Positions 27,909 through 39,121 of a stretch of 64,000 nucleotides of DNA are shown here, piece after piece; positions within the stretch are counted from its first letter, which is position 1; each line of letters starts with the position of its first letter. Where the stretch lies: contig NZ_JALIFP010000022.1 of assembly GCF_022867885.1 (NCBI RefSeq), forward strand, positions 1 through 64,000, read 5' to 3'. Both the position numbers and the translations under genes were made by a program. Below the pieces are notes generated by a model. The model did no database searches. It was given only the letters and a program-made list of their open reading frames with translations, and was not told the origin of the DNA. Source of the DNA: Lederbergia sp. NSJ-179 (GTDB lineage: Bacteria > Bacillota > Bacilli > Bacillales > Bacillaceae_C).

Positions 27909-29009
27909 CTAATTAGCCTGTTTTAATGGAGTAGCTGGTTCTAATTCTAGAATTTCGACAGAATTTCCCTTAGCCTCCAATTGCTTGATCCATTCACTCA
28001 TTTTTTCCGTCACGACCGCCGTAATAATTAGGATATCCGTTCCTTCCATTTCCCTTTCCACTTCATCCTTCAGAAAAAAATCAAAATACGTACTAGAACC
28101 AATTTTTAACTTGGCCATCGTTTCTAATACATACATTAACTGCTGACTGCCATTAGCGGGATCAATCCGAATCGACTGTTTATCCGTTTCATCAAAATAG
28201 CTATTACAACCAAATCCTGTATCAATCCCATTATCAAGCGCATATTGGGCAATCGAAGCGGCATAAGAAATAGCTCTTTCCATCAATGGCTCATCAACAA
28301 TCGGCCTCCATATATCCTCTGTTTGGTTAAAATTCACATAAATCATTAAATGATGATCCGCTGAAAAATCCTTTTGGCTCACCTGTAATGCCTGGGCCCT
28401 CGCTGTCGCCTTCCAATTAATCGTATTTAATGGATCACCCGCACTGTATTCTCGAACCCCTGCAGTCAGGAAGGGATCCTCCATAATCCAACGACGGACG
28501 ATCACATCTCCTAACCAGCTATGAGCCGGTAAGGGAATTTGATCCATTGGAATTAGGCTAGGATATACAATAATTTCCGCTTGGGATGGAACAGTTTTAA
28601 ATACTTGATCAAAACCAAATATATCACCTGTCGTTAAAGAAACTGTTTCAAAACGATAATGTCCCCTTTTCGTACACGTTAACGTTTGTCTTCGTCGTAC
28701 TTTTTGATAAGGCATTAAACTGAAAAGAGTCCGATGAAAATCGCCGCCAGCATGGACTTCATTATCAAGGTCAGATTTTTTCTGGAACTGAAGATGGGCA
28801 TTGATTTTCGATTCTAAGCGGAGCCAAGGAACAGGCAATAATTTTCTATTAGAAATTTCATCAATTATCTCAATGCTTTCTCCAGTGAAAACCGACCGTT
28901 TGCTAAAGGAGCGACGATATTGCACTTTCGAAAGACCCCAGCGACCAAATACAAACATTTGCCCAACAATGACGATAATCGTCATGACAATAAACCAGGC
29001 GATATTCAT
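27909..29009 (-). CDS. DUF58 domain protein (YeaD-like)
   Basis: 366 aa. An N-terminal membrane segment (about 3-20) is followed by a beta-rich region and a DUF58/von Willebrand A-like domain with VREYSAGDPLNTINWKATAR, the family signature. DUF58 proteins accompany MoxR ATPases and are thought to be assembled or remodelled by them. The ATG at 29009 overlaps the MoxR stop by 4 bp (ATGA), so translation is coupled. Confidence 0.9.
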   Translation of the reverse strand: MNIAWFIVMTIIVIVGQMFVFGRWGLSKVQYRRSFSKRSVFTGESIEIIDEISNRKLLPVPWLRLESKINAHLQFQKKSDLDNEVHAGGDFHRTLFSLMPYQKVRRRQTLTCTKRGHYRFETVSLTTGDIFGFDQVFKTVPSQAEIIVYPSLIPMDQIPLPAHSWLGDVIVRRWIMEDPFLTAGVREYSAGDPLNTINWKATARAQALQVSQKDFSADHHLMIYVNFNQTEDIWRPIVDEPLMERAISYAASIAQYALDNGIDTGFGCNSYFDETDKQSIRIDPANGSQQLMYVLETMAKLKIGSSTYFDFFLKDEVEREMEGTDILIITAVVTEKMSEWIKQLEAKGNSVEILELEPATPLKQAN

Positions 29010-29980
29010 CTTGCAGCCAAACCTTTTCGAATACTTTCCTCCGTTGGCACTCTTATTTGCCCTAAAATATCATCCAATATTTGATAGGCTTGATTTTCTC
29101 CTACACGTTTCATTTGGGTCAACAAAATTCGGTGTCCCAAAACAGGCTTCACCATCGCTTTCACATCATCAGGAATCACATATTCTCTCCCTTTTATCAC
29201 CGCATAAGCCTGTACCGCTCTTAATAATGCCTGACTGCCGCGTGGACTAACCCCTAAAGCAATATGTTCATGTGATCTTGTTTTTTCAATAATATCCATC
29301 ATGTAATGATACAGATCTTCGCTCACATGTACATGTGAATAAAGCTGTTGTGCTTCCAAGATCTGCTCTCGATCAGCTACAGCTTCTATTTCCTCTGCTG
29401 GATTTCCCTCCTTAAAGCGTTTCAGAATCGTCATTCCCTCTTCTTTGGAAGGATAGCCTAAATGGACTTTTAATAAAAAACGATCCAATTGAGCTTCAGG
29501 TAATGGGAAGGTCCCTTGGCTTTCTAACGGATTTTGCGTCGCAATCACCATAAAGGGTCGATCTAAAAAATGTGTTTCTCCATCAATCGTTGTCTGCCTT
29601 TCTTCCATACATTCTAGCAAACTGGATTGAGTTCTCGGTGTCGCTCGATTGATTTCATCCGCTAACACGATATTCGTAAAAATAGGGCCTGAGCGAAACT
29701 CGAACTCTCCTATTTTCTGATTGTAAAAGTGAATTCCCGTTACATCAGAGGGCAACAAATCAGGGGTAAACTGAATGCGTTTAAAAGAACAGGATAAAGA
29801 TTTAGCTAATGTTTTAGCCATTAACGTTTTCCCAGTTCCGGGAACATCCTCTAGTAGAACATGACCTGAAGAAATAAGCGCAACAAGCAACAAATCGATT
29901 GTTTCATCTTTTCCTACTATGACCTTTTGTACATTTTCCTTTAGCTGATTCGCCAATTCTTTTACTTTAAGTAGATCCAT
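29006..29980 (-). CDS. MoxR-family AAA ATPase
   Basis: 324 aa. Walker A is LEDVPGTGKTLMAK, Walker B LADEINRATPRTQSSLLE, sensor 1 VIATQNPLESQGTFPLPEAQLDRF, and the C-terminal lid has GVSPRGSQALLRAVQA. MoxR ATPases act as chaperones for the DUF58/vWA partners encoded beside them. I chose the ATG at 29980, with AAGGAGG 8 bases upstream; the open frame extends to 30166 but that stretch is repetitive and unlike any MoxR protein. Confidence 0.93.
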   Translation of the reverse strand: MDLLKVKELANQLKENVQKVIVGKDETIDLLLVALISSGHVLLEDVPGTGKTLMAKTLAKSLSCSFKRIQFTPDLLPSDVTGIHFYNQKIGEFEFRSGPIFTNIVLADEINRATPRTQSSLLECMEERQTTIDGETHFLDRPFMVIATQNPLESQGTFPLPEAQLDRFLLKVHLGYPSKEEGMTILKRFKEGNPAEEIEAVADREQILEAQQLYSHVHVSEDLYHYMMDIIEKTRSHEHIALGVSPRGSQALLRAVQAYAVIKGREYVIPDDVKAMVKPVLGHRILLTQMKRVGENQAYQILDDILGQIRVPTEESIRKGLAAR

Positions 29981-30030
29981 CTGTACGTCCTCCTTCGTTG
30001 TAACATTTTCGGATCTTTGTTGTGATTTCA

Positions 30031-30160
30031 GACATGACCAATGCTTCGGTTGTGACTGCTTTTGGACTTCTGCTGCGAATTTGGACACAGCCAATGCTTC
30101 CGTTGTGATCGCTTTAGAACCACTACGATATTTTGGGCCGACCAATGCTTCGTTTGGAGT
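30031..30160. repeat. Three short direct repeats upstream of the MoxR gene
   Basis: CCAATGCTTC occurs at 30038, 30091 and 30142, spaced 53 and 51 bp, with partly conserved flanks (GACATGA/GACACAG before, GGTTGTGA/CGTTGTGA after the first two). They lie just upstream of the MoxR ribosome-binding site. No protein fits, and the role is unknown. Confidence 0.6.
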
Positions 30161-30285
30161 TTCCATCCTTATTTTATGTAAATGTTATATAAAACTATGT
30201 ATTTCTAAACGCTTCTGTTGTAAGCGGAATCATCTATTTGCAGAAAGGAAACCACTTATAAGCGGTTTCGAACAAAATTTATTTA

Positions 30286-31341
30286 TTATTGCTCATCTAA
30301 TAGTCCAAAATAATATTTAGTAACTGATGAAAATGGTTTATTTTTTTCTAAAACCCAGGACGGAAATTCAGGCTGATTCACAGCATCTGGTAAACCTTGT
30401 GTTTCAAGACAAATCCCTAAGTGCTTGCGCGCTGGTACGCCAAGAATTTCTCCTTCTTCCTTCAGTTGATTTGCTGTATAAACCACAACCCCCACTTCAT
30501 CTGTTTCCACAGTAAGTGTACGGCCACTTTCCGGGTCAGCAAGTATGATTTCATCGGAATGGTGATTATTTAATAAAAATGGATGATCATATCCTCCAGC
30601 CACTAACTGATTTTGTGGATGATCAGACTCGACCCCATTCTTAATTACTTGTCCTTTGCGGAAATCAAAAGCTGTACCTTCTACATCAACCAATGTGCCT
30701 GTTGGTAATAATTCTTCATCCAATTCAGCAAATTGATCACTTTTCATTGTAAGAGAATGATGAAGGATATCTCTTTTCAAATCCCCGCTTAAATTGAAAT
30801 AAGAATGGTTAGTAACATTGAGGACCGTTTTAGCATCAGCCTTACCAGAATAATGGATCATAAATTCATTGTCATTTGTAAGGGTATAGGTCACCCTCAT
30901 AGCAAGATTACCTGGGTATCCTTCTTCCCCATCACGGCTAAAATAGGTAAAATTTACCTTAGCCCGATTTATATCCTCCTCAAAGGAAGAATTCCAGAGT
31001 ACCTTACCAAAACCTTTTATACCACCATGAAGATGATTGCCATTTTCATTTTTTGCAAGTTTGTAGGTGTTTCCATCTAAAGTAAAAGTAGCCCCCCTTA
31101 TCCTTCCAGCGACACGTCCTACCACACAACCAAAATTGGCAGAATCCTGAATATACTCTTCAAGCTGGTTATATCCTAAAACAATATTCTCCAAGCGCCC
31201 ATTACGATCCGGCGTCACCATTTTGGTAATGATACAACCATAATCAATGCAAGTGACTTCAACACCATGCACATTTTTCATGGTATAGGAATATACGGGT
31301 GTATCCTCTAAATATCCGTATATACTTTTTGTTACCTCCAT
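30286..31341 (-). CDS. galM: Aldose 1-epimerase (galactose mutarotase)
   Basis: 351 aa. It interconverts alpha and beta anomers so that beta-galactose from LacZ can be used by GalK. Motifs: VGRVAGRIRGATFTLDG, NHLHGGIKGFGK, the catalytic His segment NVTNHSYFNLSG and the C-terminal Glu in LGICLETQGLPDAVNQPEF. I chose the ATG at 31341, 6 bases after AAAGGCGG. It stands alone between the MoxR cassette and the DUF4870 gene, not in the gal operon. Confidence 0.94.
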   Translation of the reverse strand: MEVTKSIYGYLEDTPVYSYTMKNVHGVEVTCIDYGCIITKMVTPDRNGRLENIVLGYNQLEEYIQDSANFGCVVGRVAGRIRGATFTLDGNTYKLAKNENGNHLHGGIKGFGKVLWNSSFEEDINRAKVNFTYFSRDGEEGYPGNLAMRVTYTLTNDNEFMIHYSGKADAKTVLNVTNHSYFNLSGDLKRDILHHSLTMKSDQFAELDEELLPTGTLVDVEGTAFDFRKGQVIKNGVESDHPQNQLVAGGYDHPFLLNNHHSDEIILADPESGRTLTVETDEVGVVVYTANQLKEEGEILGVPARKHLGICLETQGLPDAVNQPEFPSWVLEKNKPFSSVTKYYFGLLDEQ

Positions 31342-31647
31342 ATCCATCCGCCTTTCCTGAGTTATACATATTAAATGATAGACTTCCTTGAGCAAACAGT
31401 CAATTTGAAATGCAAGAATCGTCGAATCTTTTTGATTTTAATTGGCATAAAAAGGGGGGATAGGAAAGGATTGGCACCGCTCTTCCGTACAAAGCAATAT
31501 CTTCTAGTAAATATAACCAAAATATAACAAATAGCTCCATTCGCACACGCAAATTGAACTGGATCAGTTCAGGATTGCACACGAAAGGAGCTATAAAAGG
31601 GAGAAAATCAAAAAACTAGCCAATTCTTTGTCGTGTCTATGAAACTA
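31342..31647. other. Intergenic region between galM and DUF4870 gene
   Basis: It should contain the galM promoter and the DUF4870 terminator. The only strong structure is the 64-base hairpin at 31531-31594. The minus-strand frame at 31400-31582 runs through this hairpin and has no recognisable product. Confidence 0.4.
31531..31594. terminator. Long imperfect inverted repeat (about 24 bp paired)
   Basis: ATAGCTCC pairs with GGAGCTAT at the ends, then TTCG/CGAA, GCAA/TTGC and TTGAACTG/CAGTTCA inwards to a 3-base loop, with small internal loops. On the minus strand TTTGTTATATTTT follows, so it may terminate the DUF4870 transcript; it could also be a galM leader structure. Its length exceeds an ordinary terminator. 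Confidence 0.5.
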
Positions 31648-32196
31648 TCATTTGTATTGATCAGCTAAATCTCCAATAACCGGAAGTTTAAATGATTGTT
31701 TCTGGTAGGCTTTTACCATACAAACAATCCATATGGCCAACGTGAGGCCATTTACTAGAAAAACAAGTAACCAACCGATAAATGGAATATGGCCTAACAC
31801 AAATTTAATAATTAGCCAGGCTGCTGTTAAGATTGCAGATTGTAAGGCATGAAAACGAATAAATTTATTATCCTTTTCCAAAAAGAAGAAGATAATTCCT
31901 GTGACAAATCCACCGATATACGAAATCAGCGCTGCGATATTTTCATCCAAACCTGTTGAAGTTTTTGGATGATCGCTATTTGATTGATGAGATGACCCAT
32001 TATTTGCAACAAGATTATTTTTTGTTTCTCCTTGACTGTCTGCATGTTCTTCCATTGATTCCTTCGTTTCCTTAGCATTTTCGTGTATCTCTTCATCTGT
32101 TACAATGTTATCTTCGTTTGAACTATGATTCTCTTCATTTTGATTTCCGGAATTCGATTCTTCTTCATTTGAATTTACTGGATCTTCCTGACTCAT
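31648..32196 (-). CDS. DUF4870 (Tic20-like) membrane protein with long acidic N-terminus
   Basis: 182 aa. Residues 1-88 are hydrophilic and very rich in Glu, Asn and Ser (low complexity). Residues about 90-175 carry three membrane segments with ENIAALISYIGGFVTGIIFF and KFIRFHALQSAIL, the DUF4870 signature. The family is common in Bacillus and its function is unknown. I chose the ATG at 32196, with GGAGGAGGG 6 bases upstream; an ATG at 32274 has none. Confidence 0.85.
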   Translation of the reverse strand: MSQEDPVNSNEEESNSGNQNEENHSSNEDNIVTDEEIHENAKETKESMEEHADSQGETKNNLVANNGSSHQSNSDHPKTSTGLDENIAALISYIGGFVTGIIFFFLEKDNKFIRFHALQSAILTAAWLIIKFVLGHIPFIGWLLVFLVNGLTLAIWIVCMVKAYQKQSFKLPVIGDLADQYK

Positions 32197-32544
32197 AATA
32201 ATCCCTCCTCCTGTAAAATAGTGAACATTCGCATATCTGTTAAAGTGCAATACTTTTATTGTATTAAAAAACAATACACTTTTCCTGTAACTTAAGACTC
32301 ATGTGTTATTTCCCGTATATTTTACTAGGTATCTTACATTTACAGAATTGGCTTCTCTTCATATTTAAATGGAGTTGGTATTCGCTTGGAATGTTCAGGA
32401 TTTAAAATGGGGAGGATTTCCCTCGTTGTTCCTGTAACAAGAAGGCTTTTAGATCGACGTTTTGCCGGTTTTCCTCCTTGTTCGTGCATCATAAGGGCTT
32501 CTGGATCAACGTTTTGCCCTTTTCTCTCCCTTCAAAAAACAAAA
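32197..32544. other. Intergenic region between DUF4870 and lacZ
   Basis: Close to DUF4870 there is GCAATAC...GTATT...CAATAC (about 32247-32277), a repetitive AT-rich promoter region. Further right are two imperfect copies of a 25-base stretch around GATCGACGTTTTGCC (near 32450) and GATCAACGTTTTGCC (near 32505). No gene was recognised. Confidence 0.35.
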
Positions 32545-32580
32545 GTAAATGGAGAAAAACGAGGCGTTTTCCCCATTTAC
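32545..32580 (-). terminator. Terminator of the lacI-lacZ unit
   Basis: GTAAATGG...AAACG (32545-) pairs with CGTTT...CCATTTAC (to 32580). On the minus strand it is followed by TTTTGTTTTTT. It lies about 60 bp past the lacZ stop. Confidence 0.8.
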
Positions 32581-32638
32581 TTTATTTCAAGGACTTTTTG
32601 GACAACTTCTTAGATGAACGCTACTTAATCCTACCTTC

Positions 32639-35761
<3,123 letters not shown>

Positions 35762-35815
35762 TTAGATCCCTCTCTCTACATCCTTGTACCAATCTGCATT
35801 TTTTCACTTATACCG

Positions 35816-36871
35816 TTACATTTCCTTGCTGTTAAAATAATGCTCATTTACTGTATGACTTGATTCTCGAATAATTAATTTTGTTTCGATCAAAATCTCT
35901 TTTTGTGAATCCTTCCTATCAATGATTTTCATGATCGTCTCGATAATTTCAGACGTTAACTGATCATAATTGTGATTGACCGTTGTTAAGCTTGGATAGA
36001 CGATGTCAGATGGAAAAATGTCGTCAAAACCAACGAATGAAAAGTTGTGAATGGGTACATTTTGCTTGCGACATTCTTTCAAAGCCCCGTAAATCACCAT
36101 ATCGTTCATCCCAATAATGGCGGTAGGCATTTTTTTACTTGCAAGCAGTTGTCTCATTGCAACTCTACCGTCATCGATCCCAAATCCTGAATAAATTTGC
36201 CATTCGTTGTGGCATTCCAAACCGTATTTCTTTAACTCTTCTCGAAAAGCCAAAACCTTAAGATCCACCGTGGAAACACCCTTTTGCCCCCCTATGAAAG
36301 CAATATCCCTATGACCAAGTGAAACGAGATGATGTACAATCGATCTCATTCCCTCTTCTTCATCCGTCCTAATGGTATGGCAATCTACCCCTTCCATCCA
36401 GCCATTCACCATAATAAGGGGAACCCGTTTCATTACCTCTTTCATTTCAGTCATTTCTTTTTCTGTCGGTTTAGATTTATTAATCCGTCCCCCCATAAAA
36501 ACAATACATTCGACTCGTCTTTCCACAAACTCACGCAGGTAAGCCGATTCCATTTCACTACTACTCATCGAATTTCTTAACAAAACGGTATAACCTTTTT
36601 CAAAGGCCTTTCTCTCTACATCAATATACGTTTGTGAGAAAAATGGATTGGTAATATCCGGTAAAATAAACCCAATCATATTGGTTTGATTTCTCGTTAA
36701 GCTTCTGGCAGCTTCATTCGGGGTAAACTCCAGCTCCTCCATTTTTTCAAGCACACGTTTTCTAGTACTATCTTTTACTAATGGATTTCCTGTGAGTACC
36801 CTTGAAACTGTTGTTGGAGAAACATTCGCTACTTTGGCAATATCATATATCGTAATATTCTTCTTTTTCAT
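35816..36871 (-). CDS. LacI-family repressor of the arabinogalactan cluster
   Basis: 351 aa. Residues 1-60 are the LacI headpiece with hinge helix (ITIYDIAKVANVSPTTVSRVLTG; PNEAARSL). Residues about 62-340 are a periplasmic-binding-like sugar sensor (GFILPDITNPFFS, FVGFDDIFPSD). I chose the ATG at 36871 with AGGGAAG upstream; a start at 36904 is possible. It lies between the permease genes and lacZ. The palindromes TTGAAACCGGTTTCAA-like upstream of the binding protein, GH30 and GH43 genes are its likely operators. It is a paralogue of the regulator at 52715-53749, differing at recognition-helix residue 20 (Thr versus Ala). Confidence 0.93.
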   Translation of the reverse strand: MKKKNITIYDIAKVANVSPTTVSRVLTGNPLVKDSTRKRVLEKMEELEFTPNEAARSLTRNQTNMIGFILPDITNPFFSQTYIDVERKAFEKGYTVLLRNSMSSSEMESAYLREFVERRVECIVFMGGRINKSKPTEKEMTEMKEVMKRVPLIMVNGWMEGVDCHTIRTDEEEGMRSIVHHLVSLGHRDIAFIGGQKGVSTVDLKVLAFREELKKYGLECHNEWQIYSGFGIDDGRVAMRQLLASKKMPTAIIGMNDMVIYGALKECRKQNVPIHNFSFVGFDDIFPSDIVYPSLTTVNHNYDQLTSEIIETIMKIIDRKDSQKEILIETKLIIRESSHTVNEHYFNSKEM

Positions 36872-36887
36872 ATTGGCTTCCCTCATT

Positions 36888-36903
36888 TTGAAAACGTATT
36901 CCA
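36888..36903 (-). promoter_or_regulatory. Degenerate operator or cre site before the LacI gene
   Basis: TTGAAAACGTATTCCA matches the left half of the cluster operator (TTGAAACC) but not the right half. It also resembles a CcpA cre site. It lies 17 bp upstream of the chosen ATG, so autoregulation or catabolite repression is possible. Confidence 0.35.
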
Positions 36904-36993
36904 TACTTATATATAGAATTATACATTGAATGATGGTAATTTCATCCTTTATCTTTACTAAAGTTGTTTTTTCCTCATACAGTAGCTATGCCC

Positions 36994-37845
36994 TTATTTA
37001 ATTCCAGCTGAACCAGCATTGATATTTGCCTGGAACATATATTTTTGCCCGAAGAAAAACACAATGATCATCGGCCCTGTCAGTAGTAAGGAAGCGACCA
37101 TCACAATATTCCAATCTGGAATGGCGTTCGTACTAAATGTTGCACTAATAATTTGTACACCTAAAGCAAGAGGCATCTTAGCTACATCATTAATATAAAT
37201 GAGCGGCTCCATAAACATTCCCCAGTTGGCATTAAAAGTAAAAATACCAATTGCAATCAGAATCGGAGTTAAGAGCGGCATGATAATCCTCCAGTAAATT
37301 CCGAAATAGCCAAGCCCATCAATTTTGGCTGCTTCATCCAATTCTCTTGGGATACCTGAAATAAACTGTCTTAATAAAAATACATTAAACGCATTGGCAA
37401 AAAAATTAGGAACAATGAGTGGTAAAAGTGTATTCACCCAACCAAGTTTCGAAAAAATAATGAATTGCGGGATCATCATCACTTGCCCAGGAATCATCAT
37501 GGTTCCAAGTAAAATGATAAAAAGTAAATTTTTCCCGCGGCCGTGTAACCGAGAAAAACCATAGGCTACAAAGGAACTGGATAACACTTGACCAATAATG
37601 GCGAACACAACAAGAATGACACTGTTTTTAAAATAGGTGAGAATTTCCTTATTTTGATAAACTTGTAGAAAGTTTTGCCAATGAAACTCACGCGGAAATA
37701 TCGTAAAATCCATTTTCACCGTAGTGGCAGGTGATGTTAAAGCGATTGAAATCATATATATAAAAGGGACAATTAAGGCAAAACCGATCACACATAACAA
37801 TAGATACAATATGGGTTTTTCTACTGAGCCTGTTTTATCAAACAT
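36994..37845 (-). CDS. Sugar ABC transporter permease (MalG type)
   Basis: 283 aa with six membrane segments and the MalG-type EAA loop (RELDEAAKIDGLGYFGIYWRI), which contacts the ATPase. It starts 1 bp inside the stop of the other permease gene, so translation is coupled. With the MalF-type partner and a binding protein it forms a CUT1 oligosaccharide importer. No ATPase gene is in the window, so it would need a shared MsmX-type ATPase encoded elsewhere, as known for Bacillus CUT1 systems. Confidence 0.94.
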   Translation of the reverse strand: MFDKTGSVEKPILYLLLCVIGFALIVPFIYMISIALTSPATTVKMDFTIFPREFHWQNFLQVYQNKEILTYFKNSVILVVFAIIGQVLSSSFVAYGFSRLHGRGKNLLFIILLGTMMIPGQVMMIPQFIIFSKLGWVNTLLPLIVPNFFANAFNVFLLRQFISGIPRELDEAAKIDGLGYFGIYWRIIMPLLTPILIAIGIFTFNANWGMFMEPLIYINDVAKMPLALGVQIISATFSTNAIPDWNIVMVASLLLTGPMIIVFFFGQKYMFQANINAGSAGIK

Positions 37846-38786
37846 TATTTTTTTACCTCACTTTCATAATAAACCCACATTGAGGAAGATTTAAAAACGA
37901 TAACAGTAAAGATAATAATAATAATAAATAGAACCCAAGCAATACTTGAAGCATAGCCCATTTTGTAAAATTCGAATGCATTAGAGAACAGGTAAGGAAC
38001 CATCATATTACTTGCATTATTAGGGCCACCGCCAGTCAAAATATAAATTTGTGAAAAAGCCTGCAAACTTCCAATAATTCCCATTATAAGATTAAAGAAA
38101 ATAACCGGAGATATGATTGGAATGGTAATATGGATAAACTTCTTAAACTTTGATGCCCCATCCATGTCGGCTGACTCATACAACTCCTCGGGAACACCTT
38201 GGATAGCAGCTAGTAATAGTACCATATTGGCCCCTACTCCCCAAATGGCGAGGAAGACAAAACTCATTTTCACCCACGTTGGATCAAGTAGCCAAGCAGG
38301 TCCTTCAATACCGAAAAAGGCTAAAAAGTGATTGATTACTCCGTTATCCGGTGCAAGAATGAATTTAAAAATCATCGAAGACGCGACAATAGGAACTAAA
38401 GCAGGCAAATAAAAGATTGTTCGAAAAAAAGACATGCCCCTCATTTTATGTGCTAATAAATAGGCCATTCCTAATGACAAAATCATCGTTAAAGGCACCG
38501 AGATTAAGGCGAAATAAAAAGTGTTATACACTGTTTTCCAAAATATTTTATCTTGCACCAAGTTTTTATAGTTATCTAATCCAACCCATTTTGCTGGGGT
38601 AAATAAATCCCAGTCCGTAAAACTCAAAAAGAAAGAAGCCACAATCGGACCTAATATAAAACATAGAAAACCAATAATCCAAGGGGAGATAAATAGATAA
38701 AACCATTTTTCTTCCGTTCTTTTTCCGGGTATTTTTTTAATCTTTTTCGTTCCATTTTTCTGTAACTCTACTGTTTGGTTATTCAA
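37845..38786 (-). CDS. Sugar ABC transporter permease (MalF type)
   Basis: 313 aa with six membrane segments after a basic cytoplasmic N-terminus. The EAA loop reads VPEELYESADMDGASKFKKF. TTG start with AGGAGGGG upstream. It is the first of two coupled permease genes. The binding-protein gene lies upstream on the same strand, separated by 335 bp that hold a MITE-like repeat. Confidence 0.94.
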   Translation of the reverse strand: MNNQTVELQKNGTKKIKKIPGKRTEEKWFYLFISPWIIGFLCFILGPIVASFFLSFTDWDLFTPAKWVGLDNYKNLVQDKIFWKTVYNTFYFALISVPLTMILSLGMAYLLAHKMRGMSFFRTIFYLPALVPIVASSMIFKFILAPDNGVINHFLAFFGIEGPAWLLDPTWVKMSFVFLAIWGVGANMVLLLAAIQGVPEELYESADMDGASKFKKFIHITIPIISPVIFFNLIMGIIGSLQAFSQIYILTGGGPNNASNMMVPYLFSNAFEFYKMGYASSIAWVLFIIIIIFTVIVFKSSSMWVYYESEVKK

Positions 38787-38846
38787 AGCGCACCCCTCCT
38801 AATAAGCTGGGACTAACCAGTATTGGAATAGTCCCTATACGAGCGT

Positions 38847-39107
38847 GTTCAAAAAGGAGGATAAAAAGGACCCGTCGGCTAAAGGCGCTGACGTCCTGTC
38901 AGCAACGCCGACACTAGCACGTCCTGTGCATTGAAAGTTCGAGGCGGCGTAGCTTTGAGCAGCGGACTTGTACAGGATGTACTGGCTTCTGCGTTGCCCA
39001 CAGGACGTGGGCGATTTTAGCAGAAGAACCTCATCCCGATACGTGAGCAGCGGAAAAGCAGGCCAACGAAGAAATTCGCTTATGTCTTTTTACCGGACTT
39101 TTTGAAC
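38847..39107. repeat. MITE-like intergenic repeat, copy 2
   Basis: 261 bp with the same GTTCAAAAAG terminal inverted repeats as copy 1 (26417-26618) and about 60 extra bp near the left end. It contains four mini-hairpins: GCTGAC-GTCCT-GTCAGC (38887), GCAC-GTCCT-GTGC (38917), GTAC-AGGAT-GTAC (38970) and GCCCAC-AGGAC-GTGGGC (38996). It lies between the binding-protein gene and the permeases of one importer, 14 bp past the binding-protein stop. It fills most of the 335-bp gap. Confidence 0.8.
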
Positions 39108-39121
39108 ATCCTCTATACCTA

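Noticed and set aside
29981-30166. N-terminal extension of the MoxR protein
   Set aside because: A strong ribosome-binding site precedes the ATG at 29980, and the extension is made of the CCAATGCTTC repeat region.
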